64,000 bases of DNA from assembly GCA_024752435.1 (NCBI GenBank), contig CP103027.1:62001-126000 (forward strand), in the 5' to 3' direction. Positions 57,231 to 64,000 of this stretch are shown one piece after another. This DNA is from Allantophomopsis cytisporea (Eukaryota > Ascomycota > Leotiomycetes > Phacidiales > Phacidiaceae). The number at the start of each line of letters is the position of its first letter. Position 1 is the stretch's first letter. Below the pieces are notes generated by a model. That model had not been told where the DNA came from. It searched no databases and saw only the letters and a program-made list of their open reading frames with translations. The translations under genes and the position numbers were made by a program.

Positions 57231-57503
57231 GAATCTACGTTAGATATATATGGTACTGTACTAAGGGGCTCGGTGGTATTGGGAATTGTAATGGGCGGAA
57301 ACCATATAGTGGTGGGCGTTGGGTGGGATACCCTTGGGCAATTTATCATCTGCATAGTGTTTTGCGTGAGATGTGAGATCTTGACTACGATTTTTTATTG
57401 CCATGTTATTTCAAGTCACATCTTAACATTTATTATTATTATTATTATTTATCTCTTAGCCCCATTGCCGCTACACAGGACCAAACTTGAATCCCTTCCC
57501 GAA

Positions 57504-57956
57504 TCAGTCAGAAGTACAGCCTGCACGATTTTCCAACTCATACTCCACAGGCCTCTGACGAGCCGTGCTATATCCAAACCGTCCTCTCCGCTTACGAACC
57601 ATCAACCGACGCACGACCACAAACATAAGCCATACAACCAAGAGCGTCAACAGCATCAACATCAAAACGATAGATATTGCGTCCAGCTCATTGCGGGGAG
57701 TCGTGCGCCAGTCTTTATAGCTACCAAGCTGCTGCGCATCACCGTTTTCTGGTGCGAAGATCCGCAACTTGTGCCACTTGCCCCATGTACCGCTGTGGCC
57801 GTGCAAGAGCTTGCTCTGCGTCTGCGTGTGGGACGATGGGATCTGGGGGATTTCGGAGTCGACTTGGTGGTGGGATGGTTGGGCGTGCGTCTTGACGAGG
57901 CTGTTTGTTATGGAGTGAGTGGTGTTTGGGTGCATGGCGAAACGGTGTGATGCCAT
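57504..57956 (-). CDS. Small single-span membrane protein, unknown
   Basis: From the ATG at 57956 (MASHRFAMHPNTT) there are 150 residues. The first 90 are polar and Thr/Gln/His-rich. A strong membrane span covers about 93-115 (ISIVLMLMLLTLLVVWLMFV), followed by a very basic stop-transfer segment (RRLMVRKRRGR) and a short tail ending AGCTSD. The frame continues upstream to 58205, but that part is Pro/His-rich and unlike coding sequence. The clear TM plus positive-inside tail is why I keep it. It is not recognised. It lies convergent with SNF1, so it could be an antisense artefact. Confidence 0.45.
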   Translation of the reverse strand: MASHRFAMHPNTTHSITNSLVKTHAQPSHHQVDSEIPQIPSSHTQTQSKLLHGHSGTWGKWHKLRIFAPENGDAQQLGSYKDWRTTPRNELDAISIVLMLMLLTLLVVWLMFVVVRRLMVRKRRGRFGYSTARQRPVEYELENRAGCTSD

Positions 57957-58645
57957 TTTGTGGCACGGTTGAGGGTGCTTTGTGTGAAGGTGGGATCTTG
58001 ATTGATAGGGGAAGAGTATTTGAGGGATTTTGGGGGGAATGAGATTGATTATTGGGAGGTGGATGGGTGGAGGTGATACTGGGGGTTTGCAGAGATGGTG
58101 GTTGGACTGGGGTTTAAATATTATTGTGACAATCATTAAGGTGCAGGATGGAAATGGTGGCCCTGGATGACTTTCCTGACTTGCAAATGCTGTCGAGCTT
58201 GTCATGATGGATTTGGGTTATGGTGTTTCTTTATACTGGTCCTTTTAGGACATCTAGACGAGAACCAGATATCTTCGATGTTGGGAATTGTCAGTGTTTG
58301 AATCTTGGACTAGCCCATATCAAGAACTATGAAGTTCGCGCAACAGCATTTGACGAGGTATAATTGAACCATATTAGGTTGTTTAAGCCGTGAGCTTCAT
58401 TAGTTCATATACAGGAAACAGACACAGACGTATATAAGAGGTCGTAAAGAAACTTGAAATTTGAGGTGTAAATAGTTAGGAGTTCATAATTGTTATCTAT
58501 CTAAATGCAAGCATTATCCGCCATTCTTTCCATCTATAAATCGTAATTCGACATCAAATGCATATAGTATATCCCAAACAAATAACTCCACGCTATGCTC
58601 CAAATGCTTCTAGACCCAAAAGGAAACCAAGCAACCGACATTTAA

Positions 58646-60313
58646 TTAAAGCCCCTTCACATCAGGAGAGAACTTGCTCATAGCTCTCAGCTTGTGTCCG
58701 TACAAGAAGAACAAGATAGGTGCAGGAATCATAGCAATACAAATAAAGCCAAGAAGAGACGTGGCCCAAGCGACACCAAGAGTGTGGTACATAGCCGTAG
58801 CGAAGAGCGGGAATCCCGCACCCGCCAGACTTCGCAACATGGTGTTGGCGGCAATGGCCGAGTTGGCATGCCACATGTACACATCGATGATGTAGTTCAG
58901 CCCCTGCAAGAAAATCATCAAGATACCCATGCCGATGGGGATTCCCGCAACGACCTGTGGTGCCCATGGGAGATGTGGGGAAGAGGTCCACGCGAACCAG
59001 AAGAGGCCGGCTGGGAGAATGAATGCGCCGAGAATCATGGGTGGGAGACGCTCCTCGGGAATGACCCGCCCGTGCTTCTTCATCTTGCGTGCGAAACGTG
59101 TCTTGGTGATGTAGGCGATTGTGAGAGCTCCGAGGATCACACCCACGAAGATACCAAGGAAAGGAAGTGCGCCGAGGCCGCCTGACCAGCCACGCTGTTC
59201 TTGGAAGGAGATCGGATAGGCTTCAAAGAAGAGGTAGAGGATACCATAAATTACGCACATGTAGATAGTGATGAGCAAGAGGATAGGCTCTTGGAAAAGC
59301 ATAGCGAATGGGCGGAGGAGGTAGGTGTGCAGAATGTTGTGGAAATCAAGCTGCACTTCATCTTGTTTGGCATGAATGGCCCAGTTCTTGGTCTCGAAGC
59401 GGATCTTCTTGGCGCGCTGCTGCAGGAGAATTGGGTGGGATGTCTCTGGGACGAAAATAAAGCCAACTGTTCCGAAAAAGAATCCCATGATAGCAGTAAT
59501 ATATTCAGTCCATCTCCATCCGAGGTACGATTCCGTGATGAAGCCTCCAGCAATTGGTCCGGCAATGGGTCCCACGAACACCGCGGCGGAGAACACACAA
59601 ACAGCGATTCCGCGCGTGACAGGATCAAAGAAGTCCGCGAGAGCACCGCCCACAATAGCCAGCGGAGCGGAACCGAACACTCCGCCGAAAAATCTGCATA
59701 ACATAATTGTATATAGATTTTGGGCGACGGCGACAGGTATCTGAAAGATAGCAAAGATAAAGAAGCCTGTGAACATTGGAAGCTTGCGGCCAAACAGCTC
59801 ACTGCCAGGTCCCCATATGAGAGGACCGACACCGAAACCAAGGACAAAGAGCGAGGTTCCCAAGGTTGTAACTTCGGTAGAGACACCGTAGAGTTCAGCG
59901 ACTGGAATCGTAGCGGTACTGAAGACACTTGACGCGAATGTGATACAGAAGGTCATCATGCCCATGACGATGGTGACCCTCCACTTCTTACTCATAGGCC
60001 AGTTCATAGGGTTTCCTGGGTCGTCTGGTCCATCCCATACGATCAGATTGGGATCAATGAGATGTTCTTCCTGTTCTCTTTTCTCTTCTTTTGCCAGGGC
60101 CTCATCGCCCTGTTCCAGATCCCTATCAGTATCACTAGAGCTCTCACTTTCGAGCTTTGGTTGGTTCGTAGGCACTGGCTCTTGGGACTCGTGATTGGGT
60201 GTTGATTCCGACATGGCGGCGGGCTTCATGGCGGGAATATTGATGGAACTGTTTGCTCGAGTAGGTGGAACAGTAGGAACCTCTGTTCTCTCAGTATCTT
60301 GAGAAGCTCGCAT
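58646..60313 (-). CDS. MFS multidrug/polyamine H+ antiporter (DHA1)
   Basis: Single exon, 555 residues. The acidic Ser/Glu-rich cytosolic N-terminus (1-100) ends in DGPDDPGNPMNWPMSKKW, the entry motif of fungal DHA1 drug:H+ antiporters. Twelve membrane spans follow. LIWGPGSELFGRKLPMF is MFS motif A between spans 2 and 3, and GPIAGPIAGGFITESYLGWR is motif C, the antiporter signature, in span 5. It likely exports drugs, toxins or polyamines across the plasma membrane (Tpo1/Flr1-like). The specific substrate is not deducible and there is no adjacent biosynthetic cluster. A Met at 60214 (MSESTPNHES) is an alternative start. Confidence 0.93.
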   Translation of the reverse strand: MRASQDTERTEVPTVPPTRANSSINIPAMKPAAMSESTPNHESQEPVPTNQPKLESESSSDTDRDLEQGDEALAKEEKREQEEHLIDPNLIVWDGPDDPGNPMNWPMSKKWRVTIVMGMMTFCITFASSVFSTATIPVAELYGVSTEVTTLGTSLFVLGFGVGPLIWGPGSELFGRKLPMFTGFFIFAIFQIPVAVAQNLYTIMLCRFFGGVFGSAPLAIVGGALADFFDPVTRGIAVCVFSAAVFVGPIAGPIAGGFITESYLGWRWTEYITAIMGFFFGTVGFIFVPETSHPILLQQRAKKIRFETKNWAIHAKQDEVQLDFHNILHTYLLRPFAMLFQEPILLLITIYMCVIYGILYLFFEAYPISFQEQRGWSGGLGALPFLGIFVGVILGALTIAYITKTRFARKMKKHGRVIPEERLPPMILGAFILPAGLFWFAWTSSPHLPWAPQVVAGIPIGMGILMIFLQGLNYIIDVYMWHANSAIAANTMLRSLAGAGFPLFATAMYHTLGVAWATSLLGFICIAMIPAPILFFLYGHKLRAMSKFSPDVKGL

Positions 60314-63181
60314 CTTTTTGTCTGTACCTCTTGCAGTCTTAGTAATGCAGTGTGACGTTCGACAAACAAATAAAGTGGGTCGTATGTCGCGCGTATCGAT
60401 CCTTGAGGGCGGCTCCTTTGGATAAGGTCGACGCGAATCTGAATGCTAACACTTTTGTGTTTGGATTCAGAGATCAAGATTGAGCTCCCACCGAGAAGGG
60501 GAAGCTGGTGTCTTATGAACAGGGAAAGTGAGAAAGGACAAGTACATTGATTATAAATGTAAAGGACACTAAGAGATTGCTATTACCTTCAAGGTATGAA
60601 GCATTATAAATGCCCCATGTCACTTGTTTCTCAGCTTGGACGAATACGTGCCTTTTTTTTTGCTGTGATCGGAGAAAAATGTGAGAAAGACGGACCGAGC
60701 AGACGGCAAATGTCCAAGTAAGCGTGTCTCCCTTAGGTGATGCGATGCTTGCAAATAGTACGGGAGGACAAGAGGCAGGGAATGGTCATTGCAGGAACGA
60801 AGGGCCTTTTGGCGCGGTCCCCGGTAGTAGAAAGTGAGCGAGGGGGCTTTCTGGCGCGGAGGTCGGTGGTGATCAAGTGAGCGACTCATATTTGGTGCGT
60901 TCTACCACTTTCATGAGTACTTGCGTGCTCTCCTCTCAATCCTCTCAATCCTGGAGAGTCTCTTGACATGGATGGATTTGCGTGGAATAAGCCTATAACA
61001 CCATCGTCTGCTTAGGTAGAGATATTCGATGATACTTACTATGTCCGTAGACGATGAGATGGGCCATGGTGCCGTTACCCGGCTGTACTATGTGCGTTAG
61101 GAAGTATCTGGGTGCGTAAGAGGCTCACATTTTGTTTGCGGCTCGAGTGTTGGTAAGTAGTGGTGGTTCATGCATGTCAGTCACCTCTTCACCTTAGGTA
61201 AAGTAGAGTCAAGCCAAGCATTTCAGCCTCTCAGATTGCCTACTTGGTTCGGCCTGGTGCATATTACCGAGGCCCGATTTGTTACAACCGAGAGCCGAAA
61301 CTAATTACTATCTTACATTATGTATCTACATAAGTATTATCTACAGTGTTGGCTTGAAAGGATATAACTTAAACCCTAACTCCGGCTTATTTTAAATATA
61401 GGATTATGTTTCAAATTGTATAGTATGCATGTACTTTGATGTGTACTATGATGTGAGAAATCATGAATATTTGCATGCACGAGGTGGAATTTTGCCTATT
61501 CCCCTCATTTACACTTGACAAGAAAATCTCAAGGAATGGATTAGGGAACTAAACAATAACCGAGTTGTTGAGTCCTGATGAGAATGTGGAGATTCTAGAA
61601 ATATACTGTTCGCTCATTTCTCGAGAAGTACGTGGCCTCGAGTCCTTTATTATCCCAAACATTTCATCATGAGACGGGTACTATGACCATTTGATATCTA
61701 TCCCCTTAAACTCAGGTAGAAGAAGCAATATACCTTGAGGTCCGCTTTACACAGCTTAGATAAGGATATATCCTTCTACCTGAGCGGCTCGGATCTAAGA
61801 GGATACGAAGCTTCCTGCACAATATTTGCATTGATGTTCACGCTCAGCTTAGCAAGGACCAGGGTTGAAGTCATCATAAACCCCATTGACATCTGACGAT
61901 TGACGATCAAACTCCATAAATCCCAAGTCGTCTGCAACCCCTCAGCAGAAACGGGCTGGAATCCGCCTCTTTAAACCCCCCAAGTACCGTACGCAGTAGC
62001 CTCATCCAGATGCCAAACAGAATTCTCCATTATTTCTGGGGATTTGACTTTCAGTCCCAGTCCGTCCATCTCATGCTGCATGCGCATCTGAACCACCCAC
62101 ATAGACATAACCCTTGGGCAAGGCTCGACCACCATGTGGAGCCGAATTGCCTTTTCGTGGGTTAAATCCGTTCACGTCCTGATTGGTGGATATTCGTGGC
62201 GCAAAGTGACGAACCTGAAATTTTGAACGAAGAAAAAAGGAAGAAATGAGAAACAGGGTGGGGTTGCGAGGGCGAGGGTGACAGGGGGAAGGGGGAAGGG
62301 TAAAGTGACGGCTTACAACCCTTTCAATTCCCATCTCGACCGACAATCACGGCGATTCGGAGAGCGAGACGCCGACTTCATCTTTCGAACTTCACCTTGA
62401 TGACTTGAGTTGATATTTAGTGTGTAGTAATCATCTGGAGGATCTGATATGGATGGGAGCATCATTGGTGCTTCATAAGCGCATTGATTACTATTCCGGC
62501 TCCATGGAGTATCCACGTGAGTGCTGTTGAAGAAGATGACATTCACCATTTCAATTCACACTGACACTGAGATTGTCGTCATGACTCACATTCCGTCTAT
62601 CTGTCGGTCAGGAACATTGATCAATGCTCGGAGGCTAGATAGAGGATGTATGTATCTAAGAGAACTAACGGCGACACAGCGGACGATAACACATCCTCGT
62701 GGAAATGTTGCTACTCGAGTGATCGATCGGTCATAAGCATAACAGTGTATTCTACTTATGATTCTTCGCTATGAGAAGTTTGAACAAGGATCTGTCCATA
62801 TCCATATCCATATTTAACTCTCTCTATACTCCCAGATAAATCAAACTTCAAAAGCAACCAGCGCCAAGCGTGGGATCATGCCTACTAGTCGTCACTGTTG
62901 GATTCTAAAAAGGGTTAACGCTTTGTCCGCATTCGTCGCTCTCTGCCAAGTGAACGAACCCTCAAGAGAATCCAATGTTGTCTGGCGATTCATCTCGTAG
63001 CGAGCAAAAGTCTACCGAGACTTCCACAAAAAACCACAAGAAAAAAGCCACATCTTCAAAGACATAGCAAGCACGCTTCGTTGATATTTGAGATAAATAA
63101 ATTCGTAAAGAAAAAAATTAGAAAAAAAAGGACGACTCTGATGGAATTGAACCATCTTCATCTTCAACCCACGATTGCTCG
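60314..63181. other. Gene-free region between MFS gene and tRNA
   Basis: About 2.9 kb. Two minus-strand frames at 62071-62346 and 62313-62549 overlap and might be exons of one small gene, but no splice choice joins them convincingly. Otherwise nothing is recognisable. Confidence 0.5.
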
Positions 63182-63278
63182 TGGCGGTGCTGGGAATCGA
63201 ACCCAGATTGAAACGGGATTGAATGAAATGCTCGAAAGCAGACCACAACGTCACGTGCTACCATTACACCACACCACC
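63182..63278 (-). tRNA. tRNA-His (GTG) with a 26-nt intron
   Basis: Reading the minus strand from 63278: acceptor GGTGGTG pairs with CACCGCC (one G-U), and the discriminator is A at 63182. The D arm is GTGT/GCAC. The anticodon loop TTGTGGC is formed after removing 26 nt that follow the nucleotide next to the anticodon, the canonical position. The T arm is CTGGG-TTCGATT-CCCAG. The anticodon GTG decodes His. The anticodon stem has one mismatch at its top pair (T-T) and a G-U. Length without the intron is 71 nt. Typical internal promoters (A box in the D arm, B box GGTTCGATTCC) are present. Confidence 0.9.
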
Positions 63279-63852
63279 GAAGTGATTGATCAGATAACTG
63301 ATTGTTGAAGATTCGCGGCTTATTTGAAACCATAATGATCGTTCATCAACATACTCATGATATATGCTCTTTCTCACATCATATCACTATCTGGGCCTAT
63401 TACTATCGAGTGAAATAATTATGCATTTTAATATATCTCGGAATTAGTTTGGAACTTTAAACTTTGCTTGTCATATTCTGATTGCTTCTGTCTGTTGTTA
63501 TTTCATCAATTACGGTGAGTTCGTTGCAATACCATTAATGACCTTTCCTTGAATTGTGATCGATTCTTAACAGAATAATAAATTCCGATCCACTGTCAAG
63601 CTGATATTCCAACAAAGTTAGCAAAGGCACCATAAATAATTCAAGAATTATAAACAGAGAAAAATTTAGAAGAAAACAACTAGAAACAACTGTTCCCGAC
63701 ACCAAACCCAATAATTGCTACTTAGATTACGGAGTATACCAGACCATATACCTCATGGTACCATCAGTATCATCTCCCACTATGAGTGGTGATACTTTCT
63801 TATCGCATACAACAACAAAACCACTCAACGCGCTCCGACGCGTCTTCCGACC
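63279..63852. other. AT-rich intergenic region
   Basis: About 0.57 kb. No gene or motif seen. Confidence 0.6.
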
Positions 63853-64000
63853 ATGAGTTCACCAGAATCGATGTCTTTCCACACAGCACCCGCTACACCT
63901 ACAACGCCATCATCACATACTCTATCGCCATGTATAACAAATCTCTACCGATCCGCAAAGCAGCTCCCTTACGAACTCCGTAATCATGTATTGATCTACT
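63853..64000 (+). CDS. N-terminus of an unknown protein (cut by window edge)
   Basis: From the ATG at 63853 (MSSPESMSFHTAPATPTTPS) the frame is open for 49 codons to the right edge. The start is Ser/Thr/Pro-rich, followed by NLYRSAKQLPYELRNHVLIY. LPYELRNHVLIYL-type segments occur at the start of fungal proteins with F-box-like helices, but this is too short to assign. A second plus-strand frame in another register (63786-63983) is closed by a stop and looks random. Confidence 0.5.
   Translation, partial: MSSPESMSFHTAPATPTTPSSHTLSPCITNLYRSAKQLPYELRNHVLIY

Noticed and set aside
62071..62549. Possible two-exon gene on the minus strand
   Set aside because: GTAAGC and a good CAG acceptor exist, but the phase they give ends after 13 codons; no conserved features.

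Overview
This is nuclear DNA of a filamentous ascomycete (Pezizomycotina). The evidence is short 41-78 nt spliceosomal introns with GTAAGT/GTATGT donors and CTAAC/CTGAC branch points, a WetA conidiation regulator, fungus-specific families (FLC/TRP-like channel, NCE102-type MARVEL protein, AIM24, fungal SDHAF2), and fungal versions of HAS1, SNF1, ORM1, ERV25 and U1-C. A Leotiomycete (Botrytis/Sclerotinia-like) origin is my impression from protein style only. No virus, plasmid, CRISPR array or intact transposon was seen.

Layout. 0-15 kb: the 5' end of MED1 (cut by the window edge), a large low-complexity protein, an AIM24-type mitochondrial protein, a 3.4-kb gene-free stretch, an NCE102-like membrane protein, an amino acid permease and a 2-haloacid-dehalogenase-type HAD hydrolase. 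15-22.4 kb: an AT-leaning accessory block in which essentially every recognisable gene is broken. It holds an aminoglycoside-phosphotransferase-fold (APH) pseudogene, a small fungal family gene with one TAG, an orphaned C-terminal piece of a AAA ATPase, and a 700-codon fungal family gene interrupted by one TAG. Several stops look like C-to-T (RIP-type) changes. 24-32 kb: ORM1 (sphingolipid control), a repetitive GPI-type wall protein and an FLC/TRP-like channel. 31.9-38.2 kb: 6.3 kb with no supportable gene, rich in microsatellites. 38-50 kb: HAS1 RNA helicase, a short-chain dehydrogenase, WetA with a 3.5-kb gene-free upstream region, SDHAF2 and ERV25. 50.9-60.3 kb: a compact block with U1-C, a predicted mitochondrial protein, SNF1/AMPK kinase, a small single-span membrane protein and an MFS drug/H+ antiporter. 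63.2 kb: a tRNA-His with an intron. The right edge holds the start of another protein gene.

The genes are mostly housekeeping and are not one pathway. They cover transcription and RNA work (MED1, HAS1, U1-C, tRNA-His), membrane and secretory work (ORM1, ERV25, FLC, NCE102, wall protein), mitochondria (AIM24, SDHAF2) and signalling or development (SNF1, WetA). Gene models were rebuilt by hand from splice signals and reading-frame continuity. Several depend on very small exons: 19 nt in AIM24, 19 nt in ERV25, 10 nt and 6 nt in U1-C. The most notable points are the 6-nt micro-exon of U1-C, the nonsense-riddled island at 16-22 kb, and a GC-AG intron in the permease.
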